Assembly: GCF_001010285.1 (NCBI RefSeq)
Contig: NZ_CP011104.1
Span: 186,001-250,000 of the forward strand
Direction: 5' to 3'
Source: Photorhabdus thracensis
GTDB taxonomy: Bacteria; Pseudomonadota; Gammaproteobacteria; Enterobacterales; Enterobacteriaceae
Length of the DNA: 64,000 nucleotides
Shown: one piece after another, positions 33,168 to 42,690 of the stretch
Layout of the letters: every line of letters begins with the position of its first letter
Position numbering within the stretch: the first letter of the stretch is position 1
Translations under genes and position numbers: made by a program
Notes under the pieces: generated by a model
Database searches by the model: none
What the model was told of the DNA's origin: nothing
Seen by the model: only the letters and a program-made list of their open reading frames with translations

Positions 33168-33179
33168 TTTTTTATCATG

Positions 33180-33215
33180 TTAGGAATATTATAAACAATT
33201 ATTCCTAACTATTTA
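33180..33215 (+). terminator. hemF terminator
   Basis: TTAGGAAT and ATTCCTAA form a stem 13 bp after the hemF stop, followed by a T-rich tract. AT-rich and so of moderate strength. Confidence 0.6.
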
Positions 33216-33399
33216 TATTTTTAATACGACCAATACAGAAATCCCTCACACAAACTGCATAACAATTTATTAACAACCCTTTAACACAAAAGAAGCAGGT
33301 TGGCCCTGATGACTATCCGATGGAAACGTGTTTAATATGAAAATGTACTTAAAGAGTACCCCTAATTAATAACTAATAATTTATTCCAGGAGATATTTT

Positions 33400-34521
33400 A
33401 TGCAAATACAAAACAATAACTACAAAGGCTTAATACCACCGTACATTCTTCAAAATATTTATAAGAATAACAGTGAAAGTGAAAAAGATAACGTATTAAT
33501 GACATTAAATCATACCCAGAGTTTAATGTTGGACAGCGTTATTAAAACATCAGATTCTATTGATAATACTGATGATGAAGTTGTTAGCGATACTCTACAT
33601 CGTAGTATTTACGATGCAAAAAATGAAACCAAGTTACCTGGAACTTTAGTACGAGATGAAGGTGATCCAGATAATGGCGACGTAGCCGTTGATAATGCCT
33701 ATAAATATCTGGAAGCAACTTACAATTTCTACAAAGAAGTTTTTAATCGCAATTCATTAGATGATAAAGGAATGAAATTGATTGCCACCGTGCATTACGG
33801 CAAAGAATACATGAATGCGTATTGGGGTAGAGGACAAATGGTGTTTGGTGATGGTGACGGTAAGGTTTTCAATAATTTCACCACATCTATCGATGTAATT
33901 GGCCATGAACTATCTCATGGTGTTATCGAAAAAACAGCAGATTTGATCTATTTCTTCCAGTCCGGCGCATTGAATGAATCAATTGCCGATGTCTTTGGCT
34001 CGCTGGTAAGGCAACATTATCTAAAACAGAAAGCTGATGAAGCAAGCTGGGTTGTAGGGGAAGAATTACTGGCTAAAGGTATTAAAGGTGTAGGAATTCG
34101 TTCAATGAAAGAACCCGGCAAGGCATATGATGATCCGCTTCTTGGTAAAGATCCTCAGCCTGGTCATATGGATGATTTTAAAGACTACCCAATTTATAGA
34201 GACAATGGTGGTGTTCATGTTAACTCAGGTATTCCTAATAAGGCCTTTTATAATCTCGCGATAAAATTAGGCGGATATGCTTGGGAAAAAGCAGGAAAGA
34301 TATGGTACAACACACTGCTGGATAAAGATCTTGCACGCGATACTACCTTCTTATCCTTTGCCAAGTTAACTGTTAAACATGCTCGTGATTTATTTGATGA
34401 GGATGTTGAAAAAGCCACTATAGACAGCTGGAAAGAAGTGGGCATTAAAGTGAAAGAAGAAGATAAAGATAAAGATAAAGATAAAGACGAAGGAAAAGAT
34501 AAGGCAGAAACTAAAGTTTAA
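33400..34521 (+). CDS. prtS: Protealysin-like M4 metalloprotease (PrtS / photorin type)
   Basis: Thermolysin-family zinc protease, 373 residues. Seen: a short protealysin-type propeptide with the PPY motif (IPPYIL, 12-17) instead of a long FTP-PepSY pro-region, and no signal peptide; the zinc motif HELSH (169-173), third zinc ligand Glu193 in NESIADVFG, and catalytic His273 in GGVHVNSG. Photorhabdus PrtS/photorin and Serratia protealysin are of this type and are implicated in insect or host-cell interaction. Unusual: the last about 22 residues are an Asp/Lys tail encoded by a GATAAA repeat. A GGAG site precedes the ATG. The inhibitor gene follows. Confidence 0.93.
   Translation: MQIQNNNYKGLIPPYILQNIYKNNSESEKDNVLMTLNHTQSLMLDSVIKTSDSIDNTDDEVVSDTLHRSIYDAKNETKLPGTLVRDEGDPDNGDVAVDNAYKYLEATYNFYKEVFNRNSLDDKGMKLIATVHYGKEYMNAYWGRGQMVFGDGDGKVFNNFTTSIDVIGHELSHGVIEKTADLIYFFQSGALNESIADVFGSLVRQHYLKQKADEASWVVGEELLAKGIKGVGIRSMKEPGKAYDDPLLGKDPQPGHMDDFKDYPIYRDNGGVHVNSGIPNKAFYNLAIKLGGYAWEKAGKIWYNTLLDKDLARDTTFLSFAKLTVKHARDLFDEDVEKATIDSWKEVGIKVKEEDKDKDKDKDEGKDKAETKV
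34462..34485 (+). repeat. In-frame GATAAA hexanucleotide repeat (x4)
   Basis: Four exact copies of GATAAA, encoding Asp-Lys, near the 3' end of prtS, followed by degenerate units (GACGAA, GGAAAA, GATAAG). Slippage would change the tail in steps of two residues without shifting frame. Confidence 0.85.
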
Positions 34522-34530
34522 TCTGTAAAT

Positions 34531-34568
34531 ATATCGCTGGTTTAATACCAGCGATATTCTATTATTTG
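34531..34568 (+). terminator. prtS terminator
   Basis: Perfect 10-bp stem ATATCGCTGG / CCAGCGATAT around a 7-base loop, then TCTATTATTT, 9 bp after the prtS stop. It would separate prtS from the inhibitor gene. Confidence 0.75.
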
Positions 34569-34628
34569 TAGCACCTAACCTAACAGCTCCTATTAATAAA
34601 GAAAGATAGCTAATGAAAGGTGCTAAAA

Positions 34629-34656
34629 TTGTTAACGCCGAATTTCACGCTATACT
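34629..34656 (+). promoter_or_regulatory. Putative sigma-70 promoter of the inhibitor gene
   Basis: TTGTTA and TATACT are separated by 16 bases, 40 bp upstream of the inhibitor start and downstream of the prtS terminator. Confidence 0.5.
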
Positions 34657-34695
34657 GTAGAAACGTAAAAAATAACCGTGCAAAACTGGTATATC

Positions 34696-35013
34696 ATGAA
34701 CAATAAAATCATCGAACTCACAACTGATAGTAAAATCACGATTTCCCTGCAAGGAGGATTTGCTGCTACACCGGGTCTTAGCCAAGATAAGACAGTGAAT
34801 TTAAAATCATTGTCTCCCCACCAGAAACAACTATTTGTTCAGGCTATAGAACGGAATTTTTCTGATTCTATGCCGCTATCACCATGTCCTGATCAACATT
34901 ATTATCTGCTCTGTATCATCACGGGAAATGAAGAATATCACTTCATATTTCCAGAATTAGATGCACCAGAAATAATTACTCAAATATGGGATGCCAGCAA
35001 AAAGGGTGGTTAA
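34696..35013 (+). CDS. Emfourin-like protease inhibitor
   Basis: 105-residue cytosolic protein (no signal peptide) with the pattern of emfourin, the proteinaceous inhibitor encoded beside protealysin in Serratia; the Photorhabdus counterpart has been named phin. Seen: ISLQGGFAATPGLSQDKTVNL near the N-terminus, typical of the family, and location directly after a protealysin-type protease. Expected role: block PrtS inside the cell or time its activity. The ATG at 34696 is preferred; a GTG at 34678 would add six residues. No strong ribosome binding site precedes either. Assignment rests on remembered family pattern and context. Confidence 0.78.
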   Translation: MNNKIIELTTDSKITISLQGGFAATPGLSQDKTVNLKSLSPHQKQLFVQAIERNFSDSMPLSPCPDQHYYLLCIITGNEEYHFIFPELDAPEIITQIWDASKKGG

Positions 35014-35034
35014 TCACCACCCCCTCTCTTTATT
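35004..35034. terminator. Terminator overlapping the inhibitor stop codon
   Basis: GGGTGGT and ACCACCC pair around a 5-base loop, with the stop codon inside the hairpin and CCTCTCTTTATT after it. It separates the inhibitor gene from the converging der. Confidence 0.7.
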
Positions 35035-35039
35035 AAAAA

Positions 35040-36524
35040 CTAACGCTTTTTCAGATGAGCCATCAGACGCTTACGTTTGCGCATCTGATTCGGTGTCAAA
35101 GTATTACGTTTATCAGCAAAGGGGTTTGCCCCTTCTTTAAACTGAATCCGAATGGGTGTCCCCATCACTTTCAAGGACCGACGGAAATAGTTCATCAGAT
35201 AACGCTTATAAGCATCAGGCAAATTAGCTACCTGATTACCGTGGATCACAACAATGGGTGGATTATAGCCACCAGCATGGGCATATTTCATTTTTACCCT
35301 GCGCCCACGGATCATCGGAGGCTGGTGATCTTCTTCAGCCATACGCATGATACGGGTTAACAGTGCAGTATTCACCCGACGAGTCGCGCAGTCATAAGCC
35401 TCAAGAATCGAGTCAAACAAGTTACCCACACCACTGCCATGTAAAGCAGAGATAAAATGCACTCTGGCAAAGTCAACAAAGCCAAGACGATAATCAAGCA
35501 TTTCTTTCACTTGCTCTTTATCTTCCTGCGACATGCCATCCCATTTATTGACCGCAATAACCAATGAGCGCCCGCTATTAAGAATAAAACCCAACAACGA
35601 CAAATCCTGATCGGAAATGCCTTCACGGGCATCGATCACGAGTAATACAACGTTAGCATCTTCAATCGCCTGAAGGGTTTTGATGACTGAGAATTTTTCA
35701 ACCGTCTCAGTAACCTTACCCCGCTTACGCACACCCGCGGTATCAATCAGGATATATTCGCGGCCATCACGCTCCATAGGAATATAAATACTGTCACGGG
35801 TAGTACCCGGCATGTCATAAACCACAACCCTTTCTTCACCTAAGATACGGTTCGTCAAGGTAGATTTACCGACGTTTGGCCGGCCGACAATGGCTAATTT
35901 TAATGGCAGAGTTAATGGATCAAAATCATCTTCTTCCTCTTCCGCCATTTCGACTTCATTCTGTTCCAGCTCGGCCCAATAGGCTGCGTTGGCTTCTTCC
36001 TCTGTCAGCTCAACCTCTTCCTCCTCTCCTTTACCGGAAAAAGGCAGCAATGCCCGTTCGATAAGTTGGGTGACACCACGACCATGAGAAGCGGCGATGG
36101 AATATATATCACCCAATCCAAGTGAATAAAATTCAGCTACGGATGTATCAATATCAATACCATCGGTTTTATTCGCCACCAAAAAAGTGGCTTTTTCACG
36201 GCTGCGCAGGTGTTTTGCTATAGCGTGGTCTGCCGGCATCAGCCCGGCACGGGCATCTACCATAAACAGAACAATATCAGCTTCTTCAATCGCCATCAAA
36301 GATTGTGCCGCCATATGGGTTTCAACACCATCTTCGGTACCATCAATACCACCAGTATCAATGATGATAAATTCCTGTCCTTCGACTTCGGCCCGACCAT
36401 ATTTACGATCGCGGGTCAGACCTGGAAAATCCGCTACCAGCGCATCTCTTGTACGGGTTAAACGGTTAAATAACGTGGACTTACCCACATTTGGGCGCCC
36501 TACCAGAGCGACGACAGGTGTCAT
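35040..36524 (-). CDS. der: Der (EngA) ribosome-assembly GTPase
   Basis: Essential tandem-GTPase for 50S ribosome assembly, 494 residues. Seen: two G domains, each with GRPNVGKST (about 8-16 and 210-218), DTGG/DTAG switch II motifs, NKTD and NKWD base-recognition motifs, an acidic linker (about 165-200), and the C-terminal KH-like domain ending [14 protein letters not shown]. The ATG at 36524 ([11 protein letters not shown]) matches the family; 21 upstream codons in frame are not conserved. Downstream of bamB, as in E. coli. Confidence 0.97.
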   Translation of the reverse strand: MTPVVALVGRPNVGKSTLFNRLTRTRDALVADFPGLTRDRKYGRAEVEGQEFIIIDTGGIDGTEDGVETHMAAQSLMAIEEADIVLFMVDARAGLMPADHAIAKHLRSREKATFLVANKTDGIDIDTSVAEFYSLGLGDIYSIAASHGRGVTQLIERALLPFSGKGEEEEVELTEEEANAAYWAELEQNEVEMAEEEEDDFDPLTLPLKLAIVGRPNVGKSTLTNRILGEERVVVYDMPGTTRDSIYIPMERDGREYILIDTAGVRKRGKVTETVEKFSVIKTLQAIEDANVVLLVIDAREGISDQDLSLLGFILNSGRSLVIAVNKWDGMSQEDKEQVKEMLDYRLGFVDFARVHFISALHGSGVGNLFDSILEAYDCATRRVNTALLTRIMRMAEEDHQPPMIRGRRVKMKYAHAGGYNPPIVVIHGNQVANLPDAYKRYLMNYFRRSLKVMGTPIRIQFKEGANPFADKRNTLTPNQMRKRKRLMAHLKKR

Positions 36525-36604
36525 TTGTTGATGCCTCATGACTAAATTTGAAATCAGTATTTTGCTGCTCATCGTTAACCGCAACAAAACACTAAAAAGA
36601 CGAA

Positions 36605-36630
36605 ACGGCCCCTGTTCTTTTCAGGAGCCG
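36605..36630 (-). terminator. Terminator between bamB and der
   Basis: On the minus strand CGGCTCCTG pairs with CAGGGGCCG (one mismatch) and is followed by TTTCGTCTTTTT, 56 bp after the bamB stop. Confidence 0.75.
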
Positions 36631-36686
36631 TGGGATTATAACAACTCTTTATTCTCTATTTCCGGTAAACAGACAGTAAGAAATAC

Positions 36687-37859
36687 TCAACGGGTAAACA
36701 GATAAACCGTACCGTCTTTTGCCTGTACCATCAGCTTATCACTGGCAACAACCGGACGGCTCATTAAGCCGGAGCTATCAACTTTATGTTGAGCAACAAA
36801 CTTACCATCATCCATATTCAGCCAGTGCAAATAGCCTTCACTATCACCAACAACCAGATAGCCATTATACATTTCAGGCGCCGTCAAGTTGCGGTGTTGT
36901 AATTTTGTCTGAGTCCACAGCGTCACACCATCACTTTGACGCAGACTCATAACCCGATCGTTTTGATCAACAATGTAAATACGATCACCGGAAACAACCA
37001 TCTCGTTCACTGAACCCAAATCACGTTTCCAGAGGATCTGACCTGAACGCATGTCAAGCGCCACCAGATTACCGTTATAGGCTATCGCATATATCACGCC
37101 TTCAGAAATAACCGGTGTTGTATCAACATCATTAAGACGACCGATTTCTGTCGAGCTGGTTACCTGAGAAATACGTTGCTGCCAAATCAGTTGCCCCTGA
37201 GAAATCAGCACTGCGTTGACACGACCATTATCGCCCCCCACGATCGCGGCACCGTAAGCCACAGCCGGAGCTGATTCACCACGCAACGATAATGATGGGG
37301 TATCCATATTAACGGACCACTGTACTTTTCCATCTGACTCACTCAATGCCTGCAACATGCCGTTGCTGGTATGAATCAGCACCAGGCCATCACTCACCAC
37401 CGGACGCGACAACGCTTCTCCGGCAACTTCAGATTCCCAGGCAATCTGGCCGTCTTCGGTATTCAGCGCGATGACTTTGGCACGTTCAGTGCCGACATAT
37501 AAATGATTCCCAGCAACGGTCAGGCCGCCAGAAAGCAACGCAGGGATACGGGAAGAGAGAAAACCCGCTTTTTCAGCCAAATTTACCGACCACACCTCTT
37601 TGCCGCTATCAATGTCCAGCGCCTTAACAATGCCATGACGATCAGCGACATAGACAACAGAACCCTGCCAGGTTGGTGTCAAGTGAGAGTAATAACGCCC
37701 AACACCATCACCTACAGATTTATCCCAGACAACCCTTGGGCTAAATTGATTCTCAACCTGTGGCAACGGTGACATAGTTACCGTGTCCTGCTCACTTGAA
37801 CAACCCGCTAACAGAACAGAAGCAACCAGACCAACCAAGAGTGTTTTACGCAGCTGCAT
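36687..37859 (-). CDS. bamB: BamB outer-membrane assembly lipoprotein
   Basis: Lipoprotein subunit of the BAM complex that inserts beta-barrel proteins, 390 residues. Seen: lipobox LLAGC (Cys20) and an eight-bladed PQQ-type propeller with repeated WSVN, VALN and LDMRSGQILWKRDLG motifs. It lies 13 bp after yfgM and is probably cotranscribed with it. Confidence 0.96.
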   Translation of the reverse strand: MQLRKTLLVGLVASVLLAGCSSEQDTVTMSPLPQVENQFSPRVVWDKSVGDGVGRYYSHLTPTWQGSVVYVADRHGIVKALDIDSGKEVWSVNLAEKAGFLSSRIPALLSGGLTVAGNHLYVGTERAKVIALNTEDGQIAWESEVAGEALSRPVVSDGLVLIHTSNGMLQALSESDGKVQWSVNMDTPSLSLRGESAPAVAYGAAIVGGDNGRVNAVLISQGQLIWQQRISQVTSSTEIGRLNDVDTTPVISEGVIYAIAYNGNLVALDMRSGQILWKRDLGSVNEMVVSGDRIYIVDQNDRVMSLRQSDGVTLWTQTKLQHRNLTAPEMYNGYLVVGDSEGYLHWLNMDDGKFVAQHKVDSSGLMSRPVVASDKLMVQAKDGTVYLFTR

Positions 37860-37872
37860 TGAAAGGATCCCC

Positions 37873-38493
37873 TTAGCTGGATAAATTATTCAATTTAAGA
37901 TTTAACATCGATTTAATCGCCTGCGGTGAATCTGATCCCAGACCTTTGGTATAAGCTGCACGGGCACCCGCAATATCACCTTTTTTCAACAGCGCATCGC
38001 CGCGGATATCCTCTGCCACGGCAACCCAGCCGGAACCTTTCACCTGTTCCAGTGTTTTCAATGCGGCATCCGCTTTATCTTCCGCCAATTGAACCCTGGC
38101 TAAACGAATATTAGCCAGAGCCTGCAAATCTTCATTTTTTGTCTGACTGACAGCCGCAGATAAAAATTGATCCGCTTTGGCTAGCTCATTCTTTTCAACA
38201 GCCAATTGAGCCAAATGCATATGAGCCATCACACCATAACTATTGTTCGTTTCAGCGGCAAACCTCTCAGCGGTGGCATGACTCTCTTTTGCACCGGAAA
38301 TTAATCCACGATTTACCTGTTCAAAAGCTTCCGCACTGCCCTGCAATTGATTTGTCTGATGAGATTGCCAATAACGCCAACCAATCAGCGCGCCAGCGCC
38401 CAGCACCAGCCCGAAAACCAACGCTTTGCCATTATCGGCAAAAAAGCGGCGGATCGCGTCAACTTGTTCGTTTTCATTGGTATAGACTTCCAC
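37873..38493 (-). CDS. yfgM: YfgM, SecYEG-associated TPR protein
   Basis: 206-residue inner-membrane protein: short cytosolic N-terminus, one transmembrane helix (ALVFGLVLGAGALIGWRYW, about 24-42), and a periplasmic TPR-like domain. In E. coli YfgM joins PpiD at the SecYEG translocon and affects RcsB stability. Located between hisS and bamB as in E. coli, with 11 bp to hisS. Confidence 0.95.
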   Translation of the reverse strand: MEVYTNENEQVDAIRRFFADNGKALVFGLVLGAGALIGWRYWQSHQTNQLQGSAEAFEQVNRGLISGAKESHATAERFAAETNNSYGVMAHMHLAQLAVEKNELAKADQFLSAAVSQTKNEDLQALANIRLARVQLAEDKADAALKTLEQVKGSGWVAVAEDIRGDALLKKGDIAGARAAYTKGLGSDSPQAIKSMLNLKLNNLSS

Positions 38494-38504
38494 GGAGTCT
38501 CTCC

Positions 38505-39782
38505 TTAACCTAACAATTCAGCCAAACGAGCTGCAATTTCGCTTTGCGGCAACGTTTGTTGTTCGCCTGTACGTAAATCTTTAATCGCTGCCTGACCAGA
38601 ACGGACTTCATCTTCACCCAAAATCAGCGCAATTTTAGCGCCTTGTTTATCCGCACGCCCCAATTGCTTCTTAAAGTTCCCTCCCCCGTGGTTAGTCACC
38701 AGACGTAATTGCGGCAAGACATCACGTATCTGTTCAGCCAGAATCAACGCTGCCTGCTGACTGCCTTCACCGAAGGAAGCAAGATAAACCTCCGCCACTG
38801 ATAGTTCCGCCACAAATGCCGGATTCATCTCCTGCACCAACAGAACCAGACGTTCCATTCCCATCGCAAAACCCACAGCAGGAGTAGGACGACCACCCAG
38901 TTGCTCAACCAGCCCATCGTACCGACCACCGGCGCAGACAGTGCCCTGAGCCCCCAAAGCCGTTGTTACCCATTCAAATACCGTGCGGTTATAGTAATCC
39001 AGACCACGAACTAGACGCTGGTTAATGCGGTATTTGATACCCGCCGCATTAAGAAGTGCACGCAGGCCATCAAAATGTTCCTTTGATTCGGCATCAAGAT
39101 AGTCAAACAGTTCCGGCGCATCATTAAGAAGTTGCTGAACCTCCGGATTTTTTGAATCCAGAACACGCAATGGATTGCTGTACATACGACGTTTGCAATC
39201 TTCATCCAGCTTATCTTTATGCTGCTCAAGGAAGGCAACCAGCGCTTCGCGGTAACTGGCTCGTGCTGCCAATGAACCAATCGAATTCAGTTCAAGCGTC
39301 ACATGTTCAGAAATACCGAGCTCACGCCACCAGCGGGCAGTCAATAAAATAAGTTCAGCATCAATATCAGGTCCCTGAAGACCAAAGACTTCAGCCCCTA
39401 ACTGGTAGAATTGGCGGTAACGGCCTTTTTGTGGACGCTCATAACGGAACATGGGCCCGAAATACCATACGCGCTGTTCTTGATTGTACAGCAGACCATG
39501 TTCAATACCTGCACGCACACAGCCTGCGGTATTTTCAGGACGCAGGGTCAAACTTTCACCATTGCGATCATCAAAGGTGTACATTTCCTTTTCGACCACA
39601 TCAGTCACTTCCCCGATAGCCCGTTTGAATAACGGAGTCTGCTCTACAATCGGCGTGCGGATCTCGCTATAACCATAACCCGCCAACACGCGTTTCAAAG
39701 CGCTTTCAATACGCTGCCAAATAGCAGTGTCTGCCGGCAAGTAGTCGTTCATGCCACGAATAGCTTGGATATTTTTTGCCAC
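38505..39782 (-). CDS. hisS: Histidyl-tRNA synthetase
   Basis: Class II aminoacyl-tRNA synthetase, 425 residues. Seen: motif 2 ([27 protein letters not shown] region), histidine-specific motifs [16 protein letters not shown] and [14 protein letters not shown], motif 3 [11 protein letters not shown], and the C-terminal anticodon domain. Expressed with yfgM and bamB downstream. Confidence 0.97.
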   Translation of the reverse strand: MAKNIQAIRGMNDYLPADTAIWQRIESALKRVLAGYGYSEIRTPIVEQTPLFKRAIGEVTDVVEKEMYTFDDRNGESLTLRPENTAGCVRAGIEHGLLYNQEQRVWYFGPMFRYERPQKGRYRQFYQLGAEVFGLQGPDIDAELILLTARWWRELGISEHVTLELNSIGSLAARASYREALVAFLEQHKDKLDEDCKRRMYSNPLRVLDSKNPEVQQLLNDAPELFDYLDAESKEHFDGLRALLNAAGIKYRINQRLVRGLDYYNRTVFEWVTTALGAQGTVCAGGRYDGLVEQLGGRPTPAVGFAMGMERLVLLVQEMNPAFVAELSVAEVYLASFGEGSQQAALILAEQIRDVLPQLRLVTNHGGGNFKKQLGRADKQGAKIALILGEDEVRSGQAAIKDLRTGEQQTLPQSEIAARLAELLG

Positions 39783-39851
39783 GTCTTATCTCTGTTAATA
39801 ATTCAAAAACGATGTTGATTATAGAAGCGAATACGGACGAGCTTCAATTAG

Positions 39852-39894
39852 CAAACTAAAACAACACTGGCTCATCACAACGGTGAGCCAGTGT
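39852..39894 (-). terminator. ispG terminator
   Basis: Perfect 11-bp stem ACACTGGCTCA / TGAGCCAGTGT with a 9-base loop. On the minus strand TGTTTTAGTTT follows; it lies 9 bp after the ispG stop and before hisS. Confidence 0.85.
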
Positions 39895-39902
39895 CAGGTA
39901 TA

Positions 39903-41024
39903 TTATTTATCCAGTTGACTTATGTCGATACGCTTATTTTCATCCAACATTGATGCCTTAGCGCGGATCTTAGCCTCAAGTTGATCAATCATATCAACAT
40001 TGTCGAGACGCTCTTTCTGCCGCACTCCGTCTTCATAAAAACCACTTTTTGTTCTGGCACCAGTGACACCCAAGGTGGAAACCTCCGCCTCACCCGGTCC
40101 GTTAACCACACAACCAATGATTGAAACATCCATCGGGGTGAGTAAATCTTCCAGGCGTTGTTCCAACGCATTAACGGTGCCGATAACATCAAATTCCTGA
40201 CGAGAACAAGTTGGACAGGCGATAAAGTTAATACCTCGGGAGCGAATGCGTAATGATTTCAGAATATCAAAACCCACTTTAACTTCTTCGACCGGATCGG
40301 CAGCCAAAGAAATACGCAGGGTATCACCGATACCTTCCGACAGAAGAATACCCAAGCCAATCGCTGATTTTACAGAACCTGCACGAGCGCCACCGGCCTC
40401 TGTGATACCAAGATGTAATGGCTGATCAATCTTCCGGGCCAATAAACGGTAAGCACCAACCGCCAGAAAGACATCTGACGCTTTTACGCTGATTTTAAAC
40501 TGGTCGAAATTAAGTTTTTCAAGAATATCCACATGGCGCATAGCCGATTCCAGCAGTGCTTCCGGGGTTGGTTCGCCATATTTTTCCTGAATATCCTTTT
40601 CCAGTGACCCGCCATTCACACCAATACGGATTGGAATATTTTTGTCGCGGGCAGCCGCCACAACCTCACGGATACGCGCCTCATTACCAATATTACCGGG
40701 GTTAATACGCAGACAATCGACACCATACTCTGCAACCTTAAGCGCGATACGGTAATCAAAATGGATATCCGCAACCAAAGGAACTCTCACCTGCTGCTTA
40801 ATCAATTTAAACGCTTCTGCCGCGTCCATCGTTGGTATTGATACACGGACAATATCAACACCAACACGCTCAAGCGATTTAATCTGTTTAACAGTGGCTT
40901 CCACATCTGTAGTGCGTGTGTTTGTCATTGACTGTACCGCAATGGGTGCACCATCCCCGACTGGCACATTCCCTACATAAATACGCGTAGATTTGCGTCT
41001 TTTTATCGGCGATTCATTATGCAT
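39903..41024 (-). CDS. ispG: IspG (GcpE), HMB-PP synthase
   Basis: 4Fe-4S enzyme of the MEP isoprenoid pathway that converts MEcPP to HMB-PP; 373 residues. Seen: the TIM-barrel N-terminus with [24 protein letters not shown] and [10 protein letters not shown]; the Fe-S cysteines in [13 protein letters not shown] and [13 protein letters not shown]. The cluster would come from the isc genes at the right of this window. Downstream of rodZ, as in E. coli. Confidence 0.97.
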   Translation of the reverse strand: MHNESPIKRRKSTRIYVGNVPVGDGAPIAVQSMTNTRTTDVEATVKQIKSLERVGVDIVRVSIPTMDAAEAFKLIKQQVRVPLVADIHFDYRIALKVAEYGVDCLRINPGNIGNEARIREVVAAARDKNIPIRIGVNGGSLEKDIQEKYGEPTPEALLESAMRHVDILEKLNFDQFKISVKASDVFLAVGAYRLLARKIDQPLHLGITEAGGARAGSVKSAIGLGILLSEGIGDTLRISLAADPVEEVKVGFDILKSLRIRSRGINFIACPTCSRQEFDVIGTVNALEQRLEDLLTPMDVSIIGCVVNGPGEAEVSTLGVTGARTKSGFYEDGVRQKERLDNVDMIDQLEAKIRAKASMLDENKRIDISQLDK

Positions 41025-41094
41025 ACTGATGTTTCTCCCATACTTCCATGTGCTTACTTATAACATGGCAACGATGCCGTAACTGCCAAGGCAT

Positions 41095-42081
41095 TTATTG
41101 TGTTCCTGGTATTTTAAGACGCGCAATATGACCCGCTTTAACAAAACCGCTTAAATTAACAGCTTTTCCCCGGAACTGCACATCCACTGCCGCTGGTGCA
41201 CCGATAGTTAATTTATAAGGTAATGAACCGGAGAGATTCAAACTATCACCCTTCTTTTTAGTTCCGCTAAACAGTGTCTTTCCATCCGCATCAATAACCT
41301 GTAACCAGCAAGATGCTTTGAAATTCATCACCAGTTTATTACTGTCAGCCGCCACATCCGGTATTTGATTTGCACCCCGGTTAACGGGTAATGGAACAGT
41401 CTGCGGCTGAATTTCAGGTGTTTCCACCGCCTGATGTTGAGCTGATGCTACCGGCGGAGACGTATTCCCACTATTGTTATTAGCATTATCCGTATTGGCA
41501 TTATTCGCTTTCACCGAATTTTCGGTTGAAGCGGCAGATGGTGGCTGCTCACTGGCCTGCAACTGTATCGCCTGCTCGTCGCTTTCCGTGGATAAACCCG
41601 CTGCCTTGGCTTTTTTCTGAGCAATCTGCACCGCAGACTGATCAGCCATCGAAATCAATTCTTTCTGTTGAGCTGTGTGGTTTTGCCACCACCATGCTCC
41701 CGTCAGACTAATCACTACCAGAATAATTAGCCACGTAATCCACATCAACCAACTTTCACGTTTTTTACGTTTCTTACCCAATGAAAAACTCTGCATCGGT
41801 GAAACTTTCGCGGTTTTTGCTGGGGTATGCTTATCCAGAATCGCCAGAATTTCCGCTTCTGGAATTTGTACCAATTTAGCATAAGAGCGAACATAACCAC
41901 GTAGGAAAGTCGGTACCATATTGGCCGGTATATTGTCCTCTTCAATATCACGGATAGTGGAAAGTTTCAGACACAGACGATCAGCCACCGTCTGCTGAGT
42001 TAGCCCGTGCTGTTCACGAGCCTGACGCAGGAGCTGACCTGCTGTCAAATGAGCTTGTTCTGGAGTCGTTTCAGTATTCAT
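41095..42081 (-). CDS. rodZ: RodZ cytoskeletal protein
   Basis: Bitopic inner-membrane protein that links MreB to the wall synthesis machinery and maintains rod shape; 328 residues. Seen: an N-terminal helix-turn-helix domain (LRQAREQHGLTQQTVADRL, about 18-36) that binds MreB, a basic segment KKRKKRES, the transmembrane helix WLMWITWLIILVVISLTGAWWW, a Ser/Asn/Gln-rich linker, and the C-terminal DUF4115 domain. ATG at 42081; the frame can be read two codons further to a TTG. Confidence 0.94.
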   Translation of the reverse strand: MNTETTPEQAHLTAGQLLRQAREQHGLTQQTVADRLCLKLSTIRDIEEDNIPANMVPTFLRGYVRSYAKLVQIPEAEILAILDKHTPAKTAKVSPMQSFSLGKKRKKRESWLMWITWLIILVVISLTGAWWWQNHTAQQKELISMADQSAVQIAQKKAKAAGLSTESDEQAIQLQASEQPPSAASTENSVKANNANTDNANNNSGNTSPPVASAQHQAVETPEIQPQTVPLPVNRGANQIPDVAADSNKLVMNFKASCWLQVIDADGKTLFSGTKKKGDSLNLSGSLPYKLTIGAPAAVDVQFRGKAVNLSGFVKAGHIARLKIPGTQ

Positions 42082-42202
42082 TAGCAAAAAGACGCGGTAC
42101 TGTCCAAGTTGTGAAAAACTTCGCGCTGGCTCCTTGCTATAATCCTTACATTATACAATGGCCTGCGCGGCGAAATAGATTTGCTATTTTACTAGCGGCA
42201 AA

Positions 42203-42616
42203 TCATTGATAACAAATACGCCTGTTAGCATTATTCCCAGTCAACAGAATTTTGGCTTCTTCATACTGCCCCTGCTCACAGAGAAAAACACTGTAATGAT
42301 ACAATACCGTATCATTTCCTGGCGCATACTGCATCGCCATTTTGTAACGCTGACGGGCAGCTTCCGGCTGGCCGGAATACTGTTCATACAACGCCATACC
42401 TAATTGAGCCTGATAATGGTCTGGCTGTGCCAGTAATACCTTATCAAAGTGGTATCTAGCGGCAGACAAATGACCTTCAGCCAGATAGGCCATCCCCAGT
42501 TGAATCCGGGTTTCTGCCGCAACTGTTCGCTGTTTATTTCCGTTTGCCGGTTGACTGGAACATCCCGCCAATAATACAGCGGCAACAAGCATTCCCGATA
42601 ACGATTTCCTTATCAT
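42203..42616 (-). CDS. Short PilF/PilW-like TPR lipoprotein (probably truncated)
   Basis: 137 residues: lipoprotein signal with lipobox LLAGC (Cys19) followed by three TPR-like units (AAETRIQLGMAYLAEGHLSAARYHFDKVL onward). It resembles the N-terminal half of PilF/PilW, the pilotin for type IV pilus secretin (about 250 residues), which sits between rlmN and rodZ in many gammaproteobacteria. The protein stops soon after the third repeat, so it is either a trimmed form or decay product; no type IV pilus genes are in the window. It lies between rlmN and rodZ on the same strand. Confidence 0.75.
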   Translation of the reverse strand: MIRKSLSGMLVAAVLLAGCSSQPANGNKQRTVAAETRIQLGMAYLAEGHLSAARYHFDKVLLAQPDHYQAQLGMALYEQYSGQPEAARQRYKMAMQYAPGNDTVLYHYSVFLCEQGQYEEAKILLTGNNANRRICYQ

Positions 42617-42690
42617 TCCATCCCCACTTCATCAAGGATACGCAATTGTCGCAATAATTTCAGTGACTGCATGATAGAACATACCAACAT

